This document shows positions 5,793 through 13,444 of a stretch of 18,847 bases of DNA, one piece after another; position 1 is the first letter of the stretch, and each line of letters begins with the position of its first letter. The DNA is from JAKSCF01 sp028279945. Lineage in GTDB: Bacteria > Bacillota > Clostridia > Peptostreptococcales > JAAYPU01. The notes beneath the pieces are model-generated. The model was not told the origin of the DNA, did not search any database, and worked only from the letters and a program-made list of their open reading frames with translations. The stretch lies in assembly GCA_028279945.1 (NCBI GenBank), contig JANQMT010000001.1, positions 1-18,847 of the forward strand, given 5' to 3'. The position numbers were made by a program, and so were the translations under genes.

Positions 5793-6358
5793 CGAATTTC
5801 GTCAATTTTTTTCTTATTTTTTAATTTGCTATGAATCACCAATCTTTTATCTGCAACACGAATAGGATGACAAGTTATAAGTGTTAATATTCTATTTATA
5901 TCATTTCTGTTTAGAACAGATAAATCATCCGGTTCAACGATACGAATTTGGTATACTTCATAAATAAAAGTCATTTTACCAAAATCAATTTCTATTTCAT
6001 CACCCAGCTGGATTTCACCTAGACGATTAAACATCTTGCCGTAAGTATAACTTCTATGCCCTGCTAATACACAATTACCTAATTGGCCGGGTAAATCGCT
6101 TTCCCTAATATGCCCGGCTCCCATGCTTAGACAGTTGTCAGTGGTACCCTGAACAATGGGTATATTAATGTTAATTCTATTTAAACGAATGACCCCCATA
6201 ATAGAGCCTTCTTCCCATGATTTTAAATAGTTCACTTCTGACCTATAACCCCTTTTAGCACGTATGCCACATATATATTTAAATCTCTCTTGGTTTTGAA
6301 TCAATTGCTCATGATTGCGTGTCATGACGACTTGCTCATTCTGCCATTGACGGATCAT
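5789..6358 (-). CDS. Class D-like sortase (transpeptidase), start uncertain
   Basis: A cysteine transpeptidase that would join proteins to the cell wall or build pili. From the ATG at 6358 it has 189 residues. The catalytic triad is visible: His101 in LAGHRS, Cys163 in TLITCHP, and Arg172 in DKRLVIHS. The TLxTC form and small size suggest class D. The ATG lacks a ribosome binding site. The same frame is open upstream to a TGA at 6464-6466 and encodes a typical sortase N-terminus: a Lys-rich start, a hydrophobic segment (SFIFFVLSILLLVIPI), then a charged region. That stretch has no ATG, GTG or TTG. Only ATC (6455-6457) or ATT (6449-6451) fits, preceded by AGGTGGTG and AAAGG. Either a rare start or a sequence change is likely. 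No LPxTG-type substrate gene is in the window. Confidence 0.85.
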   Translation of the reverse strand: MIRQWQNEQVVMTRNHEQLIQNQERFKYICGIRAKRGYRSEVNYLKSWEEGSIMGVIRLNRININIPIVQGTTDNCLSMGAGHIRESDLPGQLGNCVLAGHRSYTYGKMFNRLGEIQLGDEIEIDFGKMTFIYEVYQIRIVEPDDLSVLNRNDINRILTLITCHPIRVADKRLVIHSKLKNKKKIDEIR

Positions 6359-6505
6359 ATGATCTTGTTTCCACTTCGTATAAATGTTATGACTTATAGG
6401 TATTACTAATAGCAGGATACTTAAAACAAAAAAGATAAAGCTCTTTTTAATCTTGATATCCTTTCACCACCTATATGCTACTTTGTTATTAATTTATGAC
6501 ATAAA

Positions 6506-6540
6506 TAAAGAAGAGGTTAACCCTCTTCTCTTATTTAAAT
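6506..6540 (-). terminator. Terminator of the substrate-binding protein gene
   Basis: On the minus strand AGAAGAGG and CCTCTTCT pair around GTTAA, extended by AAATAA with TTATTT. It lies just after the stop codon. The tail is U-rich but not a pure run. Confidence 0.7.
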
Positions 6541-6547
6541 AATATTA

Positions 6548-7351
6548 TTATTGAGTAATAACTCTTTCACCAAACCATTTTCGTGAAAGGTTTTCTATGA
6601 AGCCGTCATTCATCATTTCACCAATGATTCTATCTACTTCTTGTTTGAATAAAATATCATTTTTGTTAAATGCCATACTGTAAGCACCGCTGTCTATTTT
6701 TTCATCTAACCATTTAAACTCAGATGGTCTTTGAGTGTTGATATGTTTTGCAAACCATTCATCCATAATAACCATATCAATTTTTCCTAATCCTAATTCC
6801 ATGAGAGCTTCTTGCTTAGAAGAAAATGTCACCACTTCATTATTGGTCATCCATACATTTTTTTCAGAATCCAGCTGATTGGAAACGCCTTCAAGCATAC
6901 CAATTTTTATATTGCTCAAACCGTCTATAGACGAAATATCAGAATCTCTTCTTATCACATACAAATACCGGTTATTAAGATAGTTCATAGAATACTCAAT
7001 TTTTTCTTTCATCTCGTCAGAAACAATGACACCATTTAATAAATCAATATTTTTATTTTCCAGTTCAGTTATGCCATCCTGCTGACCCACGGTTTCAAAG
7101 TTTAACTCTACCCCTAATCTATTTGCGATTTCCTGAACAAGCTCTATGTCAAATCCACTGATCTGCTCATTTCGGTCTATGAAACTTAATGGGGGTACGC
7201 TGTCATTGACGCCTAAAACCATATAACCTTTTTCTTTTATATCCTGAAGAGAAGTATCTTCCACTTCCTCTGGCACCTTTTCCCCACATCCGGCTAAAAT
7301 CATACAAAAAAGCATTAGTACTAGAAGATAAAGACATATTTTGTTTTGCAT
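6548..7351 (-). CDS. Amino-acid ABC transporter substrate-binding lipoprotein (SBP family 3), orphan
   Basis: 267 residues from the ATG at 7349-7351, which follows AGGAGG by 5-6 bases. A longer reading that starts 15 bp upstream at TTG runs through this Shine-Dalgarno and is unlikely. The N-terminus is a lipoprotein signal peptide with lipobox LAGC (Cys22), so the protein is anchored outside the membrane. The mature part matches family 3 solute-binding proteins (SBP_bac_3): LGVNDSVPPLSFID, then GFDIELVQEIANRLGVELNF, and a C-terminal KWFGE. This family binds polar amino acids such as glutamine, arginine or cystine. No permease or ATPase gene lies nearby, so it may use a distant transporter or act as a sensor. 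It follows asnA, which hints at an Asn/Asp-related ligand, but this is only contextual. Confidence 0.88.
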   Translation of the reverse strand: MQNKICLYLLVLMLFCMILAGCGEKVPEEVEDTSLQDIKEKGYMVLGVNDSVPPLSFIDRNEQISGFDIELVQEIANRLGVELNFETVGQQDGITELENKNIDLLNGVIVSDEMKEKIEYSMNYLNNRYLYVIRRDSDISSIDGLSNIKIGMLEGVSNQLDSEKNVWMTNNEVVTFSSKQEALMELGLGKIDMVIMDEWFAKHINTQRPSEFKWLDEKIDSGAYSMAFNKNDILFKQEVDRIIGEMMNDGFIENLSRKWFGERVITQ

Positions 7352-7438
7352 AAAACTCCTCCTCAATTGTGACCCAGATTAAACAGCAGATTTTTGTAGT
7401 TTGTCATGATATGCTCCGGGTTAAATATTACTGATATT

Positions 7439-7468
7439 ATTATACTGTATTTTCAAACCATTATGCAA
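7439..7468 (-). promoter_or_regulatory. Promoter of the substrate-binding protein gene
   Basis: On the minus strand TTGCAT (7463-7468) and a perfect TATAAT (7439-7444) are 18 bp apart. It lies in the gap after asnA, where I see no terminator, so read-through from asnA is also possible. Confidence 0.6.
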
Positions 7469-7485
7469 AGTAAATCTTATATCTT

Positions 7486-8508
7486 TTATAGTAAGAATAT
7501 ATTATTTTCATGGCATACTTCAATCATTTCTTTAGACCAAACTGAAACCTGTACTTCTCCAATATGCGCTTTGTTTAAAAAGTACATGCACAATCTGGAT
7601 TGTCCGATACCGCCTCCAATAGTATATGGCAACTCACCATTTAAAATCATTTTATGATAATCCAGTTTTGCTCTATCCATATCCCCGGTTAGCTCCAATT
7701 GCTTTTTAAGAGATTTTTCGTCTACTCTTATTCCCATTGAGGAAATTTCAAAAGCCATTTCCAAAATAGGATTCCAAAGAAGAATATCACCATTTAAATC
7801 CCAATCGTCATAATCCGGTGCTCTTCCATCATGCTTAATGCCTGAGTTTAATTCATAGCCTATCTTCATAACAAAGACCGCAATTTTTTCTCTGGTAATA
7901 GCATCTTCTCTTTGTTTAGGTGTTAAATCCGGATACATATCTTCCAGCTCTTGAGAGGTTATAAAAAAGATTTCTTCAGGTAAATTTTTGGATAGAACAG
8001 GATACTCACTGCAAATATATTGTTCTAAGCTTTTTAATGCTTCATATATTTTTTCTACCCTGCTTCTTAAGTAATCTTCCTGGCGGTCTTCCTTTGAGAT
8101 TACTTTTTCCCAATCCCATTGATCGACATAAATGGAATGAAGGCTGTCTAATTCTTCATCACGTCTTATAGCATTCATATCTGTATATAAACCGGTATTG
8201 GGTCCAAATTTATATTTTGCTAATGCCATACGCTTCCACTTAGCTAAAGATTGAACAATTTCAACGCGTTTTTCACTTAAATCTTTCAGGGTAAAGTCAA
8301 CAGGTCTTTCTACTCCATTTAAGTTGTCATTTAGTCCTGTTAGCGGATCAACAAATAAGGGTGCCGATACCCTTGTCAAACTTAAATTCTCAGCTAACTT
8401 GACTTGAAAAAAATCTTTAATTTTTTTAATAGCAATTTCTGTTTCCATTAAACTTAATTTTGGATCATACCCTTTTGGTAAGATTAATCCTTTTTCCAGT
8501 GATTTCAT
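7486..8508 (-). CDS. asnA: Aspartate-ammonia ligase (asparagine synthetase A)
   Basis: 340 residues, the normal AsnA length. The enzyme makes asparagine from aspartate, ammonia and ATP in the cytosol, through an aspartyl-AMP intermediate. It has the class II aminoacyl-tRNA-synthetase-like fold. Family motifs visible include GVERPVDF (65-72), QSLAKWKRMAL (86-96), the stretch around TDMNAIRRDEELD (109-121) and HSIYVDQWDWEKVI (124-137), and the C-terminal GGGIGQSR (298-305), which acts like synthetase motif 3. The start ATG is well placed after AAGGAGG. Upstream is a full T-box leader with an AAC specifier, so uncharged tRNA-Asn should raise expression. This agrees with the enzyme's identity. 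The gene appears monocistronic, with possible read-through into the substrate-binding protein gene. Confidence 0.97.
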   Translation of the reverse strand: MKSLEKGLILPKGYDPKLSLMETEIAIKKIKDFFQVKLAENLSLTRVSAPLFVDPLTGLNDNLNGVERPVDFTLKDLSEKRVEIVQSLAKWKRMALAKYKFGPNTGLYTDMNAIRRDEELDSLHSIYVDQWDWEKVISKEDRQEDYLRSRVEKIYEALKSLEQYICSEYPVLSKNLPEEIFFITSQELEDMYPDLTPKQREDAITREKIAVFVMKIGYELNSGIKHDGRAPDYDDWDLNGDILLWNPILEMAFEISSMGIRVDEKSLKKQLELTGDMDRAKLDYHKMILNGELPYTIGGGIGQSRLCMYFLNKAHIGEVQVSVWSKEMIEVCHENNIFLL

Positions 8509-8593
8509 TTTTGATAATCCTCCTTAAATTGTAATTCATAATAATCGTTGATCATGATCAAAATAAAATTTTAAAATGCTTTTCTTATCCATT

Positions 8594-8630
8594 AAAAAAA
8601 CCTTCCATCCCTATAGCTAGGGACGAAAGG
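8594..8630 (-). terminator. T-box regulated terminator before asnA
   Basis: On the minus strand CCTTTCGTCCCTA pairs with TAGGGATGGAAGG (with wobble pairs) around a short loop and is followed by TTTTTTT. When uncharged tRNA-Asn binds the leader, the antiterminator should form instead and transcription should continue into asnA. Confidence 0.92.
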
Positions 8631-8876
8631 CTGAACTTCCGCGGTGCCACCCTGATTAATGGTTACCATTCACTTAATTGAGGTACAGAATACTCGATAC
8701 CTTCCACATATAACGGTGCGGCTCCGTCTAAGTCTACTCTCTTTATAGATTTCGGTTAGATGCTCTGAGATGTTCTTCTGCAAAGTCTCCGTACCGGATT
8801 CTCACCATCCCGGCTCTCTTTAACTTCAAACTAAGCATACTCTTCTCTTCATTGCTTTTTAATGAACATTTAATTT
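8594..8876 (-). promoter_or_regulatory. T-box leader of asnA, Asn (AAC) specific
   Basis: This leader RNA senses uncharged tRNA. The 14-nt T-box core with TGGCACCGCGG is at 8639-8649 (minus strand). Stem I contains the AGTA bulge sequence near 8835, a GGTG loop element (around 8806), and a specifier region GAAGAACATC whose AAC triplet (8772-8774) is an asparagine codon. The 3' part has a terminator: CCTTTCGTCCC and the complementary GGGATGGAAGG, then eight Ts (8594-8630). The T-box lies just 5' of this stem and can form the competing antiterminator. The specifier matches the function of asnA. Confidence 0.95.
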
Positions 8877-8882
8877 TATATT

Positions 8883-8911
8883 AGTATATAGTTGACTAAT
8901 TATATTGTCAA
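8883..8911 (-). promoter_or_regulatory. Promoter of the asnA T-box transcript
   Basis: Perfect -35 TTGACA (8906-8911), 17-bp spacer, -10 TATACT (8883-8888) on the minus strand. It lies about 30 bp after the phoU stop codon, and no hairpin separates phoU from it. Confidence 0.88.
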
Positions 8912-8943
8912 CACTTTTTTAGAAAATATTCAAGAGTTAACCA

Positions 8944-9597
8944 TTAATCCATCTGATATGCGCCTTCTGTAGAATATACTGTTTTTTCACATATATTCGT
9001 CGCATAGTCACCGATTCTTTCTAAATGGGCTGTAATGAATAAAAATGTGGTACACTGAAAGATTTTACTTTTGTCTTGAGCCATGATTTCCAGCAATTCA
9101 TTATAAATGGCCTTATATAAAAGATCAATTTCGTCATCCTTTTTCCATACGGTTCTGGCCATATCCGGATCTTTTTTTACAAAAGCATCCAGTGCTTTTG
9201 TAACCATTTTGGATGCCATATCGGCAATTTTAGGAATATCAATCAATTCTTTTATATACTTTTGATGCTTAAGTTTAATGGTGTATTTGGCAATATCTTC
9301 ACAATGATCACCAATTCTTTCTAAATCCGTTATCATTTTTGTGATAGCCATAATTTCTCTTAAGTCTCCTGCCAAAGGATGCTGCCGTGCTATAAATTTA
9401 ATACATTTATCTTCAATAATATCTTCCATTTTATCAATTTCAGAATCAAATTCAATAACTTTATAAGCCAATTCTATATCTTTATTTTTTAATGACTGTA
9501 TTGCCATTAGAATGGCTTCTTCAACGAGAGAACCCATTTTGAGCAGTTCATTATGAATGTTTTCCAGTTCTTGATGTAATTGGGGCCTTTGCATCAT
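8944..9597 (-). CDS. phoU: Phosphate transport accessory regulator PhoU
   Basis: About 217 residues, all helical, made of two similar three-helix halves. Each half has the metal-coordinating PhoU motif: LERIGDHCEDIAKYT in the first and LERIGDYATNICEKT in the second. PhoU sits under the Pst transporter at the membrane and passes the phosphate status to the PhoR kinase, keeping it off when phosphate is plentiful. The gene follows pstB by 14 bp and is the last gene of the pst unit. The start is taken as the ATG at 9595-9597, five bases after AAGGAAGG; a GTG at 9603 overlaps that site, and ATG at 9594 is a near alternative. No clear terminator follows. Confidence 0.95.
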   Translation of the reverse strand: MMQRPQLHQELENIHNELLKMGSLVEEAILMAIQSLKNKDIELAYKVIEFDSEIDKMEDIIEDKCIKFIARQHPLAGDLREIMAITKMITDLERIGDHCEDIAKYTIKLKHQKYIKELIDIPKIADMASKMVTKALDAFVKKDPDMARTVWKKDDEIDLLYKAIYNELLEIMAQDKSKIFQCTTFLFITAHLERIGDYATNICEKTVYSTEGAYQMD

Positions 9598-9611
9598 GAT
9601 CACCTTCCTTT

Positions 9612-10367
9612 TTAACCGAATCTTCCAGTAATATAATCTTCTGTTTTTTGGTTGTTTGGATTAGAAAAAATAATATCTGTTTCATTAGTCTCTATGACTT
9701 CGCCATTGAGGAAAAAAGAAGTATAATGTGATACACGTCCTGCCTGCTGCATATTATGGGTAACGATAACGATGGTATACTTTTGAACCAATTTTTCTAA
9801 TAAACTTTCAATTCTTAACGTTGCAACCGGGTCTAAAGCAGAAGTGGGTTCGTCCATTAAGATAACTTCAGGTTCAACTGCTAAACATCTAGCAATACAC
9901 AGTCTTTGTTGCTGCCCCCCTGATAATCCCATTGCAGGTTTTTTAAGTCTATCTTTAACTTCATCCCATAGTGCTACTTCTTTTAATGTTCTTTCTACGA
10001 TTTCATCTAATTCTTGTTTATTCTTTACACCATGGATTCTTGGACCATAAACGATATTTTCATAAATAGATTTTGGAAATGGATTCGGTTTTTGAAATAC
10101 CATTCCAACTTTTTTTCTTAATTTAATAATATCATAATTTTTAGCATAAATGTCTTCATTATCTAAAAAAATATTTCCATTAATTTTTACATTATTAATC
10201 AAGTCATTCATTCGGTTCAATGTTCTTAAAAAAGTTGATTTACCACATCCAGAAGGTCCAATAAGTGCAGTAATCTTTTTATCATAAATATCCATATTGA
10301 CATCATATAGTGCTTGAAAATTTCCATAATGAAGATTCAATTGATTGATCTTAATTTTATTGTTCAC
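9612..10367 (-). CDS. pstB: Phosphate ABC transporter ATP-binding protein PstB
   Basis: 251 residues, standard for PstB. All ATPase motifs are intact: Walker A GPSGCGKST (37-45), a Q-loop in FQKPNPFP (91-98), signature LSGGQQQR (148-155), Walker B VILMDEPTSALDP (168-180) and the switch His204 in VTHN. The Q-loop sequence FQKPNPFPKSIYENI is diagnostic for PstB among ABC ATPases. It powers phosphate import through PstC and PstA at the inner face of the membrane. The start is GTG at 10365-10367, preceded by AGGAGGG at 6 bp. It lies 17 bp after pstA and 14 bp before phoU. Confidence 0.97.
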   Translation of the reverse strand: MNNKIKINQLNLHYGNFQALYDVNMDIYDKKITALIGPSGCGKSTFLRTLNRMNDLINNVKINGNIFLDNEDIYAKNYDIIKLRKKVGMVFQKPNPFPKSIYENIVYGPRIHGVKNKQELDEIVERTLKEVALWDEVKDRLKKPAMGLSGGQQQRLCIARCLAVEPEVILMDEPTSALDPVATLRIESLLEKLVQKYTIVIVTHNMQQAGRVSHYTSFFLNGEVIETNETDIIFSNPNNQKTEDYITGRFG

Positions 10368-10384
10368 TTGTATCCCTCCTGAAA

Positions 10385-11281
10385 TTATGAATTGCTCTTA
10401 GCAATATATTTATTGGTAATCTTGGATGCTATCGTATTAATAATCAGCACCAAAATAACCAATAATGCTGCAGTAGCAAATGTTTTTTCTTTTGATAAAC
10501 CTTCTGACGCTAATATATATAAATGAACTGACATGGTCCTTGCAGGGTCCATTAAAGAAGTGGGCAGCCCCAGAGAGCTTCCGGCTGTCAACATAACTGC
10601 AGCTGTTTCACCAACTGCTCTGCCTATCCCTAATATCAAACCTGTAAGGATTCCCGACATACAACTTGGAAGGACAACTTTAACAATCGTCTGCCATTTC
10701 GTAGCACCCAAAGATAAACTGCCTTCCCGATATGAAAGCGGGACTGTTTTTAAAGATTCTTCCGTTGCACGAACAAGGGTAGGCAAAATCATTATTGCCA
10801 GAGTTAATCCACCGGATAATAAAGACCATCTGAGCCCTAAAAATATAACAAAAAAGGTAAAACCAAATAGTCCGAAGATAATGGAAGGAATACCTGCTAG
10901 TATTTCTGTTCCAAAGCGAATCAGTCGAACCCATTTGCCATCCTTAGAGTATTCGGTAAAATATACTGCAGCGGCAACACCAATAGGTGCTGCTATAGCA
11001 ATTGCAATCATGGTTAAATAAATAGTACCAATGATAATCGAAAATATTCCGCCTTCTCGCCCCATCCTCTTAGGGTCTTGAGATAAAAATTCCCAATTGA
11101 TATGGGTAATCCCATTAATCAAAATATATCCAATGATTGCGATGAGTACAAAAATGGTTAAGGTAGCCATACCATATATAAAACCATAAAATGCTTTTTG
11201 TTTTATATTAAATTTTTTTATATCGATTTCCCTCTCCTTCTCTATACTTACACTTTGAATTGTATCTTGAAAATTAGCCAT
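10385..11281 (-). CDS. pstA: Phosphate ABC transporter permease PstA
   Basis: 298 residues with about six membrane segments after a cytosolic N-terminus. It contains the binding-protein-dependent permease coupling loop around EESLKTVPLSYREGSLSLGA (consensus EAA-x-x-x-G), followed by GIGRAVGETAAVMLTAGSS, typical of PstA. It pairs with PstC to form the phosphate channel. The start ATG (11279-11281) is preceded by AGGAGGT. It overlaps the 3' end of pstC by 8 bp, so the two genes are probably translationally coupled. Confidence 0.96.
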   Translation of the reverse strand: MANFQDTIQSVSIEKEREIDIKKFNIKQKAFYGFIYGMATLTIFVLIAIIGYILINGITHINWEFLSQDPKRMGREGGIFSIIIGTIYLTMIAIAIAAPIGVAAAVYFTEYSKDGKWVRLIRFGTEILAGIPSIIFGLFGFTFFVIFLGLRWSLLSGGLTLAIMILPTLVRATEESLKTVPLSYREGSLSLGATKWQTIVKVVLPSCMSGILTGLILGIGRAVGETAAVMLTAGSSLGLPTSLMDPARTMSVHLYILASEGLSKEKTFATAALLVILVLIINTIASKITNKYIAKSNS

Positions 11282-12233
11282 TAGCGTGACCTCCTAATCT
11301 TCGCAAAGCAAAGTTTGCAATTAAATTCAGCAGCATTATAATGATGAAAAGAACGATTCCTACTGCAAACAAAGCTTTTTGATGTTCGATTCCTGCATAG
11401 CCCATTTCCATAGCTATCGTTCCGGTTAATGTAGCAACTGAATCCAATACCCCGCCAGGTATTTTAGGCATATTTCCTGTTATCAAAATAACAGCCATGG
11501 TTTCACCAATCGCTCTTCCCATTCCGAGTATGATAGAAGATATAATGCCTGATCTCGCTGCCGGCACTAATACTTTTGTTATGGTCTCTTGATGATTTGC
11601 TCCTAACGCTAAAGAAGCTTCTTTATACTCTCTCGGCACAGAGCTTATTGAATTTTCGGATATACTGACAATGGTTGGCAAAATCATAATAGCCAATATT
11701 ACAGCACCTGCGAGAATGCTGTATCCGGATGAAGCTGTTTCAGGGTTAATCCATCTAATAATTGGCAAAATATACACCCTTATGGCAGGCACCAATATAG
11801 ATAGTCCGAAAAACCCGTAAACCACCGACGGTATTCCTGCCAGTAATTCAACAGCAGATTTCAAAAGTTTTGCTGTACGGTCATGAGCTACTTCTGAAAG
11901 AAAAATAGCACAAGCCACACCGGTAGGAACACCTATGATTAATGCCCCTATTGTAATGGCAACAGAGCCGGCAATAAGAGGTAAAATACCATAGTATCCG
12001 TTTGTTGGACTCCATTTGGTTCCAAATACAAATTCTATAAAACCGTAATCTCTTAATACGGAAACGCCTTCTTTAAATATAAAAAAGGTAATTAGGATAA
12101 CTGAAAGAGTAGAAGTGATAGCACATACTAGGATAATTTTTTCTATTGTTTTTTCATAAGAATTAGTAAGAAGTGTTCTTATTTTTGCAACCAATGCAAT
12201 GATTTTTTTTAATGCTTTTTGATGAGAGCGCAT
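11274..12233 (-). CDS. pstC: Phosphate ABC transporter permease PstC
   Basis: 319 residues, six membrane segments, with a cytosolic N-terminal extension of about 35 residues. Typical features are FVFGTKWSPTNGYYGILPLI and the coupling loop SISSVPREYKEASLALGA, followed by GMGRAIGETMAVILITGN. It is the partner of PstA in the membrane channel. The start ATG (12231-12233) has the weak site GGGGGATGAC. The gene has its own Pho-box promoter in the gap after pstS, and a terminator after pstS separates the two. Confidence 0.96.
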   Translation of the reverse strand: MRSHQKALKKIIALVAKIRTLLTNSYEKTIEKIILVCAITSTLSVILITFFIFKEGVSVLRDYGFIEFVFGTKWSPTNGYYGILPLIAGSVAITIGALIIGVPTGVACAIFLSEVAHDRTAKLLKSAVELLAGIPSVVYGFFGLSILVPAIRVYILPIIRWINPETASSGYSILAGAVILAIMILPTIVSISENSISSVPREYKEASLALGANHQETITKVLVPAARSGIISSIILGMGRAIGETMAVILITGNMPKIPGGVLDSVATLTGTIAMEMGYAGIEHQKALFAVGIVLFIIIMLLNLIANFALRRLGGHANG

Positions 12234-12276
12234 GTCATCCCCCCAGCCTATATTTTAGGTTAATTTTTACAAATTC

Positions 12277-12330
12277 ATTCTATTTGTTTTTTATTAATTA
12301 GCTTTTAATTTAATGTTAAATCTATGTTAA
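12277..12330 (-). promoter_or_regulatory. Second Pho box and promoter, before pstC
   Basis: On the minus strand four hexamers occur at exact 11-bp pitch: TTAACA (12325-12330), TTAACA (12314-12319), TTAAAA (12303-12308) and TTAATA (12292-12297). They match the TT(A/T/C)ACA repeat with 5-bp gaps known for PhoP binding in B. subtilis. After 9 bp comes the -10 box TAGAAT (12277-12282). There is no separate -35, as expected for an activated promoter. The geometry equals that before pstS. Confidence 0.82.
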
Positions 12331-12360
12331 ATAGTGCATCATTTTATACTTTTATATATC

Positions 12361-12395
12361 AGAAAACCCAAACAGCATCTCGCCGTTTGGGCTTT
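12361..12395 (-). terminator. Terminator between pstS and pstC
   Basis: On the minus strand GCCCAAAC and GTTTGGGT pair, with flanking A/T pairs, around an 11-nt loop, and TTTTCT follows. It lies about 25 bp after the pstS stop. The U-run is short, so partial read-through is likely. It would let the binding protein be made in excess over the permeases. Confidence 0.8.
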
Positions 12396-12419
12396 CTTCA
12401 CAATTTTATTTATGCTTAT

Positions 12420-13298
12420 TTATTTTACAGAGATGAATTCTTCTTTAACAATTTCTTGTCCTTCATCAAGTACATAGTCAAGATAAGTTTGAGTTACTTC
12501 TGAAAGTTCACCTTTTGTAATGTATAAGAATGGTCTAGCGATTTTGTAAGATCCTGCTAAGATGTTTGCATCCGTTGCTTCCACACCTTCAATGGTCACA
12601 GGCTTAACTGTATCATCTAATGCACCGAGAGAAATGTAACCGATTGAATTAGGCGTATTTGCTACAGTTTGCTTTACTGCTCCTGTAGAAGGTTGTACCA
12701 ATGCATCTGCAGTTGTTCGATCTACTTTTTCTCCGCTTGCATCTTTATCTTCTACTTTAGTAATCTCTACGAAAGCACCTCTTGTACCTGAACCTTCTTC
12801 TCTGGTAACCGGAACGATGTCTGCATTTGCTCCACCAATTTCACTCCAGTTTGTAATTTCACCGATGAAGATTTTTTTAACTTGCTCAAGGGTTAAATCT
12901 TCCATGTCACAATCAGGATTAACAACAACTGCAATTCCGTCTTTTGCTATAACATATGTTTCAAGACCTAGCTCTTCTTCGCTGCTTTTTAATTCTCTTG
13001 ATGCAGCACCTATATCCGCAATACCATTATCCGCAGACTTGACACCAACACTTGAACCTCCGCCTTGAACTTCAACTGATATCTCAGGATATTTATCCAT
13101 AAATGCAGCAGCTAATTCTTCAGAAAGTGGTTGAACAGATGTTGATCCGGCAATAACGACAGAACCTGACAATACTTCTTCTTGTGGTGCACCTTCTTCA
13201 GGATTTTCGTCAGCAGCCGGTTCTTGTCCGCCACCACAGCCAACTAACATGAAAACGCTCAATAACATAACTAAACCTATCAATATAATTTTTTTCAT
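12420..13298 (-). CDS. pstS: Phosphate-binding lipoprotein PstS
   Basis: 292 residues from the ATG at 13296-13298, which follows GGAGGAG by 5-6 bases. An upstream TTG in the same frame (13340) overlaps the promoter region and is rejected. The N-terminus is a lipoprotein signal with lipobox LVGC (Cys21), then a Gly/Glu/Pro-rich linker. The mature domain shows phosphate-binding motifs: AGSTSVQPL, QGGGSSVG and TREEGSGTRGAF, whose Ser, Thr, Arg and Asp residues bind phosphate in known structures. It delivers phosphate to PstCAB from outside the membrane. The upstream Pho-box promoter indicates strong induction by phosphate starvation. Confidence 0.97.
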   Translation of the reverse strand: MKKIILIGLVMLLSVFMLVGCGGGQEPAADENPEEGAPQEEVLSGSVVIAGSTSVQPLSEELAAAFMDKYPEISVEVQGGGSSVGVKSADNGIADIGAASRELKSSEEELGLETYVIAKDGIAVVVNPDCDMEDLTLEQVKKIFIGEITNWSEIGGANADIVPVTREEGSGTRGAFVEITKVEDKDASGEKVDRTTADALVQPSTGAVKQTVANTPNSIGYISLGALDDTVKPVTIEGVEATDANILAGSYKIARPFLYITKGELSEVTQTYLDYVLDEGQEIVKEEFISVK

Positions 13299-13339
13299 TT
13301 TTTCTCCTCCATATTTTGTAATTGTCCTTTTCATATGCA

Positions 13340-13393
13340 AGTATATTTATTGAATGTTAAGTCAAAATGAAGGAATTGTTAAAAGCAAGTAAA
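13340..13393 (-). promoter_or_regulatory. Pho box and promoter of pstS
   Basis: On the minus strand four hexamers lie at exact 11-bp pitch: TTTACT (13388-13393), TTAACA (13377-13382), TTCATT (13366-13371, poor) and TTAACA (13355-13360). A 9-bp gap leads to -10 TATACT (13340-13345). If the start is about 7 bp after the -10, the repeats fall near -22 to -60, the place where PhoP boxes act in B. subtilis. The regulator would be the PhoB product encoded upstream. Confidence 0.8.
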
Positions 13394-13399
13394 ATGAAT

Positions 13400-13425
13400 A
13401 AAAAAAAGTCGGGTCATAGCCCGAC
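13400..13425 (-). terminator. Terminator of phoR
   Basis: On the minus strand GTCGGG (13420-13425) and CCCGAC (13408-13413) pair around a 6-nt loop, followed by eight Ts. It isolates phoB-phoR from the pstS promoter directly after it. Confidence 0.92.
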
Positions 13426-13444
13426 ATTAAAGTAAAGATAGTTT

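Noticed and set aside
10533..11021. Plus-strand 162-codon ORF opposite pstA
   Set aside because: It is a shadow of pstA; no ribosome binding site or family features, and the opposite strand has a clear permease.
13299..13340. Longer pstS from an upstream TTG
   Set aside because: It would translate through the Shine-Dalgarno and place 14 residues before a perfect lipoprotein signal peptide.
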